From positions 1-32,863 of the forward strand of contig JBHIFB010000019.1 in assembly GCA_046760905.1 (NCBI GenBank): 32,863 nucleotides of DNA. The letters run 5' to 3'. Below the pieces are notes generated by a model. It was not told the DNA's origin. It was given only the letters and a program-made list of their open reading frames with translations, and made no database searches. The translations under genes were made by a program, and so were the position numbers. Below are positions 24,902-32,863 of the stretch, one piece after another (position 1 is the first letter of the stretch; each line of letters opens with the position of its first letter). Source of the stretch: JBHIFB01 sp046760905. Its GTDB lineage: Bacteria > Gemmatimonadota > CAZMKB01.

Positions 24902-27900
24902 ATGGAACCTTTGCTCATAGTCGGAAGATGGCATCCGGAGCTCGAGGATGCGCTTCTATCGAGTATAGAAGATGAGAAGTCAAGGGACCCACTCAAACCC
25001 GTCGTGGTCGTTGTGGGCTCGGTGACTCTTTCCAACTACTTGAAGCTTAAAATCGCCGAGAAGATTGGTAGCAATGCCGGAATCTCGCTGCTGCTTCTAA
25101 TTGATCTAGCCCGTCGTCTCGCTTCCAAGACACTCGCCGAAGATGGCAGGCTGCCTTTCCCGGGACTCGCAGGCATACCGCTTGTGAGGGGAGTCGTTGA
25201 GTCTATCCCCGATCTCAGGTACTTCCAGAGCATAAAGGGAAAGAAAGGCTTCCACCGAGCTCTGGCCTCCACCTTCGATGATCTCGCCGAATCGGGTCTC
25301 ATCGCATCAAGTAAGTTTCCCTCAATGGGAGGCCTGAAATGGAAAGAGCTCATCTCTCTGTACCGACGTTACCTCGACAGGAAAGAGGGATTCTACGATC
25401 CGAGTGATGCCTATTCGAAAGCAATCGGGTGCACACCGCTTTTCGAGGAGATATTCGGTTCCAGGTCCCTATACCTGTATGGGTTCTATGACTTCACGGA
25501 ACTGCAACGGAAGCTAATCGCAGCACTCATAACGAACACTGACCTCACCGTGTTCTTTCCGTTCGAGGACTCCCGGGAGTATGAGTATGCCGCAGAAGCC
25601 CGTGCCTGGTTCGGCTCTCTCGGATTCAGAGAGAAGGCTTGTAAAAAGCGAGAGAGGATTTTCGAAGTCGCCAAGGCCGGACTAATGCCGGGGCGGAGCG
25701 AGGACGGTGCTGTCAAGGTCAGTGTAATGAATGCTCCGGGAAGGTGGCGCGAGGTCCGGGAAATCGCCAGGTTCCTTTTAATGTGTGCCGAGAAGGAAAG
25801 CATACCGTTTAGCGACATGGCGGTCCTTCTGAGGGACTCCGGGAGTTACATTGATCTTTTCATGCAGTGCTTCGACGAGGTCAAAATCCCCTACAATATA
25901 AGCGATGGCATCCCACTTTCGAGAACGAGAACGGGCAGGAGCATCCTTCTTTTAATGGAACTGCTTTCCTCAGACTTCCCAAGACCGCTTTTCTCCTCTT
26001 TTCTCTCTCTAGCCCCAATCGATTTCGCCCAAAGATTCGGCGTCAAGCTACAGAGCCCCATGGAGATGGACGTTGCATCGAGGGAAGCGGGTGTAGTACA
26101 GGGCTGTGAACAGTGGATGGAGAAACTAATCCTCATGCAGAAAAGTCTTCTGGCGGCGCTGAGAGAGGCCGAAGAGGCCGAAGAAGATTCTTCCGGTGGC
26201 ATCAAGAGAATCAGAGGGCGGCTGAACGCCTGCCGGCTGCTTTTGAGTATCGTGGATAGGTTGAAAGAGCTGAGGAGAGAATTCGAACGAATCTCCTCCT
26301 GGAGAGAGCTAAAGGATTTCTGCCTGGAAGTCACAGACACCCTGTTCTCAGAGACGCCTGAGACTGAGAGGATCAGGGCGGCAGTGGAAGAACTTGACCG
26401 TCTGGATGGGCTCGTAGCTGGCCTGGATCCACGTTCCTGCTGCGAGATGTTGGCTGATCTATTTGCATCGAATAGCGTGAGAGCAGAGCTCGCGAGCAGA
26501 AACGGCGTCCTCATCTGTGACCTCATGGCGGCAAGGGGGGTTGGCGCATCAGTCGTTGTCATACCCGGTCTCATCGAAGGAATTTTCCCGTCCAGGGTGA
26601 GACAGGATCCGATCCTTCTGGACCGCGAGAGGGATGAGATCAGGGCATCGCTCGGGGCCGGCCCCTTCTTCCTGAGGCCGAAATGGACCAGGATTCTGGA
26701 GGAGAAACTTCTTTTCAAACTGGCTACTGATTCGGCAGCGAGGAGGCTGATACTCAGCTACCCGAGGATAGACCCTGAGAGCTCGAAGCCCATGCTGCCC
26801 TCTTATCTTTTAATAGATTTCCTCGAACAATCGACAGGGCTTAAAATCGCCGTCGAGGAGCTGGACAATCTGGAAGTGCTGGATAGAATCCCGCTCTCCT
26901 GGGCTCCCCGCGCATCTGAAGGCTGTTTTCTCACCCCTTCGGAATACGATATCCATAACCTATGCAAGAGCAAGGAAAATATGGATCCAGGAAGGATCTC
27001 GTACCTGTTCGCACTGTCGGGATCCTTCCGAAGAGCCCTCAACCAGCTCAAGGGTAGGTGGGGGAAGCGCACCTTCACACGGTACGATGGAGTCTTGCGG
27101 AGGGATGCATTGAGCCAGGAAGCCAGGAACATGCTCGAGATCTCGGGCAAGCTGGTGTCACCCCGCAGGCTGGAGAAATACGCACGCTGCCCGTTTGCTT
27201 ACTTCGTAGGAGAAGTCCTCGACCTCTCACCCCTCGAGGAACCGGAGGAGGAGGCGACCATTGATGCGCAAAGGAGAGGACGGCTCTACCACATGCTACT
27301 CGAAGTGCTGGTACCCATTGTGAAGGATCTCCACGACGGCGGTTCCGGGGAAATCGCAGGTAAGGCATCCCGTATCCTGGAAGAGGAGCTCACCAGGTTT
27401 AAGGCCAGAGAGGCAACAGGGCTTCCCCTTCTTTGGGAATTGGAGAAGGAGGATGTGAGGGAAGAGGTCTCGAAGTATGTTGAGATGCTTATAGGTGAGC
27501 TGGATGAGTGGTCTCCCCTTCACTTCGAGGAGAGGTTTGGCATCGGCAAGGCTCAACCGCTTGAGTACACCACGGAAGGAGGCCAGAAACTATACCTCCG
27601 CGGGATAGTGGATCGTATGGATACTTCGGAAAAGAGCAGCGCTTTCAGGATAATCGATTACAAGACCGGAAGGGTGATGGCGAAGGATAACGATTTCGGC
27701 AAAGGCGAATCGCTCCAGCTTGCCTTCTACCTCCTGGCCGGATCGCATCTGTTCTCGCTGGGAGAGATCGAAGAGGGCGCGGCTTTCTATCAGTACATCA
27801 CAGCGAGAGGTCGTCACCGTCGGGTGGCACTTTACGGGTCGGCCTGGGAAAAACTCAGGCCCTCCTTCGATGCGATCCTGGAAACTATCACAAGCGGGAT

Positions 27901-28069
27901 CAGGAATGGTCTCTTCTTTCCCTACCCTGATGGAAGGGAGAAAAAGTGCAGTTACTGCGACGCGAGGGGGATGTGCCTTGGTTCTGTTCTGCCAATTTTC
28001 GAGAGGAAAAGGGGCGACGGTCGCGCTGCTCCTTTTCTCACCATGAAGGAGGCCGAAGGGCTGAAATGA
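24902..28069 (+). CDS. addB: AddB-type nuclease/inactivated helicase subunit
   Basis: This protein of 1055 residues has a degenerate UvrD-like body and a C-terminal PD-(D/E)XK nuclease. Nuclease motifs are RGIVDRMD (about 900), IIDYKTGR (about 918) and SLQLAFYLLAG (about 938). Cysteines that in AddB bind a [4Fe-4S] cluster are present: CPFAYF (about 764) and CSYCDARGMC (about 1016-1025). The middle stretch VVVIPGLIEGIFPSR is typical of AddB/RecC-like proteins. No Walker A loop is visible near the N-terminus, as in RexB/AddB variants without ATPase activity. With AddA it would process double-strand ends for recombination. ATG 24902 follows GGAGGTGA; an upstream ATG at 24869 has no such site. 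Confidence 0.88.
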   Translation: MEPLLIVGRWHPELEDALLSSIEDEKSRDPLKPVVVVVGSVTLSNYLKLKIAEKIGSNAGISLLLLIDLARRLASKTLAEDGRLPFPGLAGIPLVRGVVESIPDLRYFQSIKGKKGFHRALASTFDDLAESGLIASSKFPSMGGLKWKELISLYRRYLDRKEGFYDPSDAYSKAIGCTPLFEEIFGSRSLYLYGFYDFTELQRKLIAALITNTDLTVFFPFEDSREYEYAAEARAWFGSLGFREKACKKRERIFEVAKAGLMPGRSEDGAVKVSVMNAPGRWREVREIARFLLMCAEKESIPFSDMAVLLRDSGSYIDLFMQCFDEVKIPYNISDGIPLSRTRTGRSILLLMELLSSDFPRPLFSSFLSLAPIDFAQRFGVKLQSPMEMDVASREAGVVQGCEQWMEKLILMQKSLLAALREAEEAEEDSSGGIKRIRGRLNACRLLLSIVDRLKELRREFERISSWRELKDFCLEVTDTLFSETPETERIRAAVEELDRLDGLVAGLDPRSCCEMLADLFASNSVRAELASRNGVLICDLMAARGVGASVVVIPGLIEGIFPSRVRQDPILLDRERDEIRASLGAGPFFLRPKWTRILEEKLLFKLATDSAARRLILSYPRIDPESSKPMLPSYLLIDFLEQSTGLKIAVEELDNLEVLDRIPLSWAPRASEGCFLTPSEYDIHNLCKSKENMDPGRISYLFALSGSFRRALNQLKGRWGKRTFTRYDGVLRRDALSQEARNMLEISGKLVSPRRLEKYARCPFAYFVGEVLDLSPLEEPEEEATIDAQRRGRLYHMLLEVLVPIVKDLHDGGSGEIAGKASRILEEELTRFKAREATGLPLLWELEKEDVREEVSKYVEMLIGELDEWSPLHFEERFGIGKAQPLEYTTEGGQKLYLRGIVDRMDTSEKSSAFRIIDYKTGRVMAKDNDFGKGESLQLAFYLLAGSHLFSLGEIEEGAAFYQYITARGRHRRVALYGSAWEKLRPSFDAILETITSGIRNGLFFPYPDGREKKCSYCDARGMCLGSVLPIFERKRGDGRAAPFLTMKEAEGLK

Positions 28070-31000
28070 GTGCCGAAGTAGATACCGTCTCAAGGAAGAG
28101 GGCGACAGGGGACCTTGAGACCAGTTTCCTGCTCGAGGCCGGGGCTGGCACGGGCAAGACCACGATTCTGATCGAGAGGATTCTCTCGATCCTCAAGCAG
28201 GCCAGGGCCACCATGAAGGAGATTGTCGCCATCACCTTCACGGAAAAGGCTGCTGCAGAACTGATCTGCCGTCTCAGGGCCGGTATCGAAAAAATGCGCC
28301 TGGATGGCCATCACGAGGCAATAGGCAAGCAGGCGATCACAGAACTTGACCGCGCTCGCGTGTCGACGATTCACTCCTTCGCGGCTACAATGCTGAGGGA
28401 GAGACCTGTTGAGGCGGCGATCGACCCCTGGTTCGAAGTTGCAGACGAGGTCACATCCGGAATGCTTCTGGATGAGGCCTGGGAGATCTGGTTCGGGAAA
28501 AAAGCCGTGGAGAGAGACCAGGTGCTTTCCAGATCATTGCGGTTGGGCATCGGACATGAAAGGCTGAAGGATCTTGCCCTCAAGCTCTACAAGTGGCGTG
28601 ATCTTCTTTATGAGACGCACTATCCCGATGTTTTCTGTCCGACCGGGAGCATTCTGAGGGAAGCCGGTATGATCGTTAGCAAAGCGCTTGAGAGAGCCAG
28701 GAAAGAGATCGTTGCAGGAGAGGACGGGGCGATAAATTACGCAGAACAGTTGTGCTACTCACTCCGGGAGATCGATTCCATGTCACCCGGACGCACCGAG
28801 AGGAAACTGTTCGAACTCCCTCTGACCAAGGGCACTAAAAGACTCGGCAACAGGAATAATTACAGTAGTCCAGAGGCCCTGGGAGAGCTGAGAGATGACA
28901 TAGAACGGGTCACATCGATGCTTTGCGAGATACGGTTGATTGTTGGCAATTCCGTGATGTCGGAACTCATGAACAAGCTCGGGGAATTCTTCTTTGAGAT
29001 CGACAGGATCAAGGAGGAGAGGGGGCTTCTCGATTTTCAGGATCTGCTCCTCAGAGCCCGGGACCTTCTGAGGGATAACAGGAAGGTGAGAAAGTACTTC
29101 CAGGAACAGTTCAAGTTCATACTGGTTGATGAGTTCCAGGACACGGATCCGCTTCAGGTTGAACTCGCATTCTACCTGGCCGAAGAAGGGCAGAAGGCCC
29201 GGGACTGGCGGGAGGTAAAACTTGTGCCCGGTAAGCTTTTTCTAGTCGGTGACCCGAAGCAGTCGATATACCGATTCCGTAGGGCGGATATAGAGATATA
29301 TGAAGAGGCCAGGCGGCTTGTTGAGAGGCAGGGTGAGGTGATGAGGATTACAAGAAATTTCAGGACTGTGCCGCAGCTGGTCGATGCGGTGAACGGGACG
29401 TTCGAAAATGTAATAACCAGATCCACAGACGGAAACTATCAGCCGGAGTACGTTCCAATCGTTCCCGGCCGCGAGGTTTTATCTCACAGTGAACCGGCTC
29501 TACTTCTCCTTCCTCCTCACCGTAAGCCGGCCGGGAATAAGTTGACTAAACCGGTTCGAAGAAGAGAGGAAGCACAGCACATAGCCGCGTTTGTCTGCGG
29601 AGCCGTCGAGGGCGGCTATCCGGTTTACGACAAGACCGAGGGGAGGATGAGAGATATATCATTCCGGGATATCGCCGTCCTCTTCCCGACATATTCTTGC
29701 GTGGATGCTCTCGAGGATGCCTTCAGGCAGCATCGGATTCCGTTTCAGCTCGAGGGCAGGGGGGCATTCTTTTCAAGGCAGGAGGTTAAAAACCTCATAA
29801 GCTGCCTGAAAGCCGTGGAGAATCCAGGAGACGAGCTCTCCATCGCCGCCGTTCTGCGATCCGAGTACTTCGGGGTGAGTGATGAAGAGCTGCTTGAATG
29901 GAAAGCCACGGCCAGGAGCTTTAATTACACAGATCTCGGCGGAGTGGATGAGGCTGGCCCAGACAGGCTCTCGGGGTTGGCGGGCGCTTTGCTCACCTTG
30001 AGGAGGCTACACGAAGCTCGTCACACAAAGCCCATTGGCGCTCTGGTGCAGGAGCTTTTAGAAGAAACCCGTGTTATCGAGCTGTATCTACTCACACCTG
30101 ACGGTGAACGAGCCGTTTCCAACGTGATGAAGCTCATAGACAGAGCCAGGGACCTCGAGCTGAGAGGTGAACCGTTTCCGAAGGTCGTCGGAATGCTCTC
30201 CGATCTGGCCAGCATGGATCTGGACGAGATCGATTCACCTATCACAGAGCCCGGCCAGGAGAGAGTCTCCCTCTTCTCGATTCACAGGTCGAAGGGACTT
30301 GAATTTCCAATGGTAATCCTCGCCGACCTGGGTGCGGGAGGGGGAAGGAAAGACTCGATCCGTGTGCTTCCCAGGCGGTGCGGGGGCGAGGCCGGGATAG
30401 AAGTGAGTATAAAAGCTTCGAATTCCACTCTAATGACCGTGAATTTCGAGCGGGAGCTTGTGAGGGAGAGGCAGAGAACCGAAGCCGAGCACAGAAGGCT
30501 ACTATATGTCGCATTCACGAGGGCTCGGGATTACCTGGTCCTTCCACTTTTCTGGGAGGAGGAGAAGGGCTGCATGTTCGAGTACCTGAATCCTTCGATG
30601 GATTGGATCATCCAGAAGGCTGACCTGGGGGTGGAAGCACGCCGGGTGGAAGCCGGGGAGCTTGTTTTCCGGGAAGAGGAACAGCCGGTTTTCGTCATCC
30701 CACGGCTCACTGCAATCGATCCGGTTGGCTCGGAGGAGTCATTTGAGCGAAGAAGCACCTGGCTTCAGGATCGGCGAATGCTGCTTGATGAGGCGGCAAG
30801 GGGTGTCGAGCTGGTGATCCCTTCAAATCTTGTCGGTGATGTGGATGCAGGGGAGTTTCTCCCGGGCAAGATGTTCGAGGACTATCTCGGTACAGTTGCA
30901 TCCGGCGAAGGAGACAAGCCCGGGAAGCGTGCGAAGATCGCCAGAAGCTTCGGAAGCGCAGTTCACAAGGTCCTTGAGCTGGTGGATTTTAAAAATCCAT

Positions 31001-31401
31001 CTGAGGTTGAATATCTTGCCCGCTGGGCAGCTCACTGCTTCGGTGTGAGCGATCTAGCCGTAAAGATATCCGAAATCGTAATGGGTACTCTCGAGACGGA
31101 TACAATCAGGCGGGCGATCGAAGGCAGATCATTCAGGGAGTACCCTGTGATCGCATGGGATGACGGTGCCCTCATCGAGGGCACAATCGATCTCTTGATT
31201 GAGGAAGATGAAGGCCTGGTCATAATCGATTACAAGACCGATTACCTGAATGAGGACGAGGCTAAATCGAGAGGAAAACTATACAGACCGCAGCTTATGG
31301 CATATGCGAGGGCCATCGAGGCTTCTACTGGTATTAATGTGAAAGAGGCTTCAATCCTTTTTCTGATATCGCAAAAGCTTGTAAACATAATACCTTCCTG
31401 A
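28066..31401 (+). CDS. addA: AddA-type helicase-nuclease
   Basis: This protein of 1111 residues is a UvrD/SF1 helicase with a C-terminal PD-(D/E)XK nuclease. Helicase motifs: Walker A AGAGTGKT (25-32), ITFTEKAAAEL (motif Ia), LVDEFQDTDPLQ (motif II, about 353), GDPKQSIYRFRRADI (motif III, about 396), IHRSKGLEFPMVILADLG (motif V region) and RLLYVAFTRARDYL (motif VI, about 812). Nuclease motifs: FGSAVHKVLEL (about 963), EGTIDLLI, IIDYKTDYL (about 1052) and YRPQLMAYARAI. It loads at DNA double-strand ends with AddB. The frame is open to 27946, but ATG 28066 overlaps the addB stop as ATGA and is the natural start. Two nuclease domains in the pair mark AddAB rather than RecBCD. Confidence 0.94.
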   Translation: MSAEVDTVSRKRATGDLETSFLLEAGAGTGKTTILIERILSILKQARATMKEIVAITFTEKAAAELICRLRAGIEKMRLDGHHEAIGKQAITELDRARVSTIHSFAATMLRERPVEAAIDPWFEVADEVTSGMLLDEAWEIWFGKKAVERDQVLSRSLRLGIGHERLKDLALKLYKWRDLLYETHYPDVFCPTGSILREAGMIVSKALERARKEIVAGEDGAINYAEQLCYSLREIDSMSPGRTERKLFELPLTKGTKRLGNRNNYSSPEALGELRDDIERVTSMLCEIRLIVGNSVMSELMNKLGEFFFEIDRIKEERGLLDFQDLLLRARDLLRDNRKVRKYFQEQFKFILVDEFQDTDPLQVELAFYLAEEGQKARDWREVKLVPGKLFLVGDPKQSIYRFRRADIEIYEEARRLVERQGEVMRITRNFRTVPQLVDAVNGTFENVITRSTDGNYQPEYVPIVPGREVLSHSEPALLLLPPHRKPAGNKLTKPVRRREEAQHIAAFVCGAVEGGYPVYDKTEGRMRDISFRDIAVLFPTYSCVDALEDAFRQHRIPFQLEGRGAFFSRQEVKNLISCLKAVENPGDELSIAAVLRSEYFGVSDEELLEWKATARSFNYTDLGGVDEAGPDRLSGLAGALLTLRRLHEARHTKPIGALVQELLEETRVIELYLLTPDGERAVSNVMKLIDRARDLELRGEPFPKVVGMLSDLASMDLDEIDSPITEPGQERVSLFSIHRSKGLEFPMVILADLGAGGGRKDSIRVLPRRCGGEAGIEVSIKASNSTLMTVNFERELVRERQRTEAEHRRLLYVAFTRARDYLVLPLFWEEEKGCMFEYLNPSMDWIIQKADLGVEARRVEAGELVFREEEQPVFVIPRLTAIDPVGSEESFERRSTWLQDRRMLLDEAARGVELVIPSNLVGDVDAGEFLPGKMFEDYLGTVASGEGDKPGKRAKIARSFGSAVHKVLELVDFKNPSEVEYLARWAAHCFGVSDLAVKISEIVMGTLETDTIRRAIEGRSFREYPVIAWDDGALIEGTIDLLIEEDEGLVIIDYKTDYLNEDEAKSRGKLYRPQLMAYARAIEASTGINVKEASILFLISQKLVNIIPS

Positions 31402-31592
31402 GAACTGCCGTCAGCTTCCTTGTCTGAGTCCGTCCATAAAATCCTCGCTCACCTGAAAGTAAAGGGAACTGGTGCCCGGACGGGACCGTTTGCAGGCAGT
31501 GCCGCGTGAGGGTCCAGCTTCTCCCTTCCCGGCGATTCTTTTCTTACCCCCGGAGGGACCAGTGTGTCCTGGAGGGGAAATTCGAAGGTTGA

Positions 31593-31676
31593 GTGTCCCT
31601 TATCCATTTCCCAGAGGGTGCGATTCCAAGAGACGGTCCCTCTGCCGGTGTGAGCATCGCTGCAGTCATCGCTTCC
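31593..31676 (+). pseudogene. Lon protease active-site fragment
   Basis: The frame beginning at 31593 reads IHFPEGAIPRDGPSAGVS and continues IAAVIAS. This is very close to the catalytic-serine segment of Lon (consensus IHxPxGAxPKDGPSAGxxM). A stop lies immediately upstream in frame, the preceding Lon region and the later TGE and KEK (catalytic lysine) motifs are absent, and the sequence after residue 28 no longer resembles Lon. It is therefore a remnant, about 28 codons long. Confidence 0.65.
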
Positions 31677-31725
31677 GTTGAGCAGAGTTACCAGGAGCTA
31701 GCCTCGGGGCTTTCGAAGAGGGAAG

Positions 31726-31869
31726 GCCAAATTCGAAGTGCACATTCCCAACACGAGGGAACACGTCGTGAAATATTTTGGCGCCTACGCAAAACCGTTC
31801 GCGCGGGAAGCGAGGAAGATGAGATGGATTGTCATTAGGATTGCCCGGAAGACAGCGGCGTGCGGTTGA
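31726..31869 (+). pseudogene. Transposase C-terminal remnant (Y2/IS91-like 'putative transposase' type)
   Basis: The frame reads AKFEVHIPNTREHVVKYFGA and then YAKPFAREARKM before a TGA at 31867. The pattern HIP...H-x2-(R/K)Y(F/Y)G-x-Y is characteristic of the C-terminal part of IS91/IS801-like transposases (typically HIP...RYYGxYSN). A stop closes the frame 10 codons before the fragment, and the upstream catalytic part is missing. I see no terminal repeats of an intact element. Confidence 0.55.
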
Positions 31870-31879
31870 TGCTCCACGA

Positions 31880-32293
31880 TCATGGTCTCACCTCAACTGG
31901 GAGCCGCAAAAGTATGGCGTCAAAAATCTCGCGTACTAAGCTTAACGCCTCGTCTGCTTCATCTCGCCCAGGCTCCTCCGGCTCGCCAGGGTAACGGAAT
32001 ACCCAGGCATATGGAGTCAAGGTGTCGGCATGTTCCTGAAGATACTGAAGCGATGAATCAATCTCACAACATTGTCCCAAGAGCTCCCGAAGATCATGTG
32101 TCTTCCGGAAAGGGCATTCATGCCATGTGAGAAATCCTTTTAATGCCTTTTCAGCAGCTTGCTGAGCATGGAACATCGCATCGCCATAGAAGGGTGGGTC
32201 TACCACCATATCTGCTTGGCCCGCACCTATATCGAGCCTCGCTTTCTCCAGCCATGCTCTTGTATCGGCTATTCGAACAGGATCAAGCGACAT
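31880..32293 (-). CDS. HEPN-domain protein of an MNT/HEPN pair
   Basis: This protein of 137 residues belongs to the HEPN family: an N-terminal helix with ADTRAWLEKARLDI, the helix FHAQQAAEKALKGFLTW, the turn FRKTHDLRELL and the late YAWVFRYPGE. HEPN proteins are often RNases in toxin-antitoxin systems, and pair with a small nucleotidyltransferase, as here. The catalytic R-x4-6-H motif of many HEPN toxins is not visible. I chose ATG 32293, which overlaps the upstream nucleotidyltransferase stop by 11 bases. The open frame continues to 32359, but that part lies over the partner gene and resembles nothing. Alternative: a non-toxic accessory HEPN. Confidence 0.85.
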   Translation of the reverse strand: MSLDPVRIADTRAWLEKARLDIGAGQADMVVDPPFYGDAMFHAQQAAEKALKGFLTWHECPFRKTHDLRELLGQCCEIDSSLQYLQEHADTLTPYAWVFRYPGEPEEPGRDEADEALSLVREIFDAILLRLPVEVRP

Positions 32294-32615
32294 AGAGCAA
32301 CTTGCCCTCGCGCACGATAGTTGAGGGGAATGACGCCTTAAGATGCAGACGGCTGTCAAAGGCCTGCTTCGTCCATACTAAAACATCCACCGCGGTGTCG
32401 ATGCCGCGCAATATTCGGTAGGCCTTTTGTGCTCTCCTATAGGAAGGTTCCCCTGAAGAGTATACTACCACCATGATGTCGTAATCGCTTTCCCCTCCGT
32501 CGTCACCACGGGCCTTTGAGCCGAAGAGATAAATCCGTTCAGGCTTGTACGCCTCCACCAATCGATGCACGATCTCCCTAAGCTTTGAATCGCGTGCAAG
32601 AAGATCGGATTCCAT
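32283..32615 (-). CDS. Minimal nucleotidyltransferase (MNT) of the HEPN/MNT pair
   Basis: This 110-residue protein has the DNA-polymerase-beta-type nucleotidyltransferase motif G-S-x10-D-x-D, read as FGSKARG...SDYDIMVV (about 31-50), and the third acidic residue in AVDVLVW (about 75-81). MNT proteins such as MntA act as antitoxins by modifying the partner HEPN protein. It is the first gene of the pair, with AGGAG eight bases before the ATG and a strong promoter about 110 bases upstream. Length and motif are typical and no key residue is missing. Whether this pair is a working toxin-antitoxin module is inference. Confidence 0.9.
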   Translation of the reverse strand: MESDLLARDSKLREIVHRLVEAYKPERIYLFGSKARGDDGGESDYDIMVVVYSSGEPSYRRAQKAYRILRGIDTAVDVLVWTKQAFDSRLHLKASFPSTIVREGKLLYVA

Positions 32616-32863
32616 TTTTCAACTCCTCTTATGCAGCAGTATTATGAATTGGATTTCTCTTATTCTCTCGAGGAAAAGACTTCGATAATCAGTTCATAGT
32701 ATGTTCGAAATTCTCCGTTACCCCCTGCATTGATTCTACAACGCCGCATGAAGGGTGTCAAGTGAGATCAAGGCGCGCTTGAACTGGGAGAGAAGCCTCG
32801 GATGGATAGGAGAACCTAAACTTTCACTTCCTCTTCTTTGTCGATTCTACCTTATTCGAACAA
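32616..32863. other. Upstream region of the MNT/HEPN pair to the window edge
   Basis: I see no gene here. On the minus strand it holds the AGGAG ribosome binding site of the MNT gene and the promoter at 32733-32761. The remaining ~100 bases to the edge show no recognised feature. Confidence 0.55.
32733..32761 (-). promoter_or_regulatory. Near-consensus sigma70 promoter of the MNT/HEPN pair
   Basis: On the minus strand TTGACA (32761-32756) is followed after exactly 17 bases by TAGAAT (32738-32733), a perfect -35 and five of six at -10. The predicted start near 32726 gives a leader of about 110 bases. Confidence 0.7.

Larger units (their letters stand above)
31402..31879. other. Decayed intergenic stretch with gene remnants
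   Basis: No complete gene is supportable here. The first 190 bases show no recognisable product in the frames I read. From 31593 two short fragments of known families appear in different frames (listed separately), broken by stops. This looks like DNA that once carried a lon-type gene and a transposable element. Confidence 0.6.

Noticed and set aside
25891..26718. Minus-strand open frame (275 codons) inside addB
   Set aside because: Serine/arginine-rich low-complexity translation antisense to a clear AddB; no motif.
31402..31592. Search for a CRISPR array, tRNA or other structured RNA in the largest low-coding stretch
   Set aside because: No regularly spaced repeats, cloverleaf or conserved RNA element could be read.

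Overview
The window appears to be chromosomal DNA of a Gram-negative (two-membrane) bacterium. It encodes an outer-membrane barrel protein of the capsule-assembly type, heptose-sugar enzymes and heptosyltransferase-like enzymes. It also encodes a periplasmic multihaem/molybdopterin-like quinone-linked complex and an AddAB-type recombination nuclease instead of RecBCD. That mix fits an anaerobic or respiratory lineage outside the Gammaproteobacteria, such as Desulfobacterota or a poorly cultured phylum. The sequence alone does not let me name the taxon.

Layout. (1) 1-363: 3' end of a GT9 (heptosyltransferase-like) gene entering from the left. (2) 673-7150, + strand: a four-gene respiratory module followed by a stomatin-like (slipin) gene. 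The module is a membrane-anchored seven-haem cytochrome c, a Tat-exported molybdopterin-oxidoreductase-like subunit, a four-cluster ferredoxin-like subunit and an NrfD-type membrane subunit, in the order of the Qrc menaquinone reductase complex. The molybdopterin-like subunit has Gly where related enzymes carry the Cys metal ligand, and the NrfD subunit has a C-terminal extension with two extra hydrophobic segments. (3) 7264-21846, - strand: twelve tightly packed or overlapping genes for a heptose-containing surface polysaccharide. In transcription order they are an NDP-sugar epimerase with a zinc-ribbon-like insert, HddA-type heptose kinase, GmhA-type isomerase, a Wzi-like barrel, the polyprenyl-phosphate sugar transferase, an asparagine-synthase-like amidotransferase, a Wzy/WaaL-type membrane protein and five glycosyltransferases. 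A near-consensus promoter, two small palindromes and an intrinsic-terminator-like hairpin sit directly ahead of this operon. (4) 22172-24608, - strand: another GT4 glycosyltransferase and RmuC. (5) 24902-31401, + strand: AddB and AddA, overlapping by ATGA and headed by a near-consensus promoter, divergent from rmuC. (6) 31402-31879: decayed DNA holding a short fragment of a Lon-protease active site and a remnant of a transposase C-terminus. (7) 31880-32615, - strand: a HEPN/MNT nucleotidyltransferase pair with its own strong promoter at 32733-32761.

How it works together. The respiratory module would pass electrons between periplasmic cytochromes and the membrane quinone pool. The large operon would make a heptose phosphate precursor, start the glycan on a lipid carrier, extend, possibly amidate, polymerise or ligate it, and hold it at the outer membrane. 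No flippase, Wza/Wzc exporter, GmhB phosphatase or heptose nucleotidyltransferase is in the window, so these would have to be elsewhere. The strongest candidates for something new are the metal-ligand-less seven-haem Qrc-like complex and the apparent leader attenuator of the polysaccharide operon.
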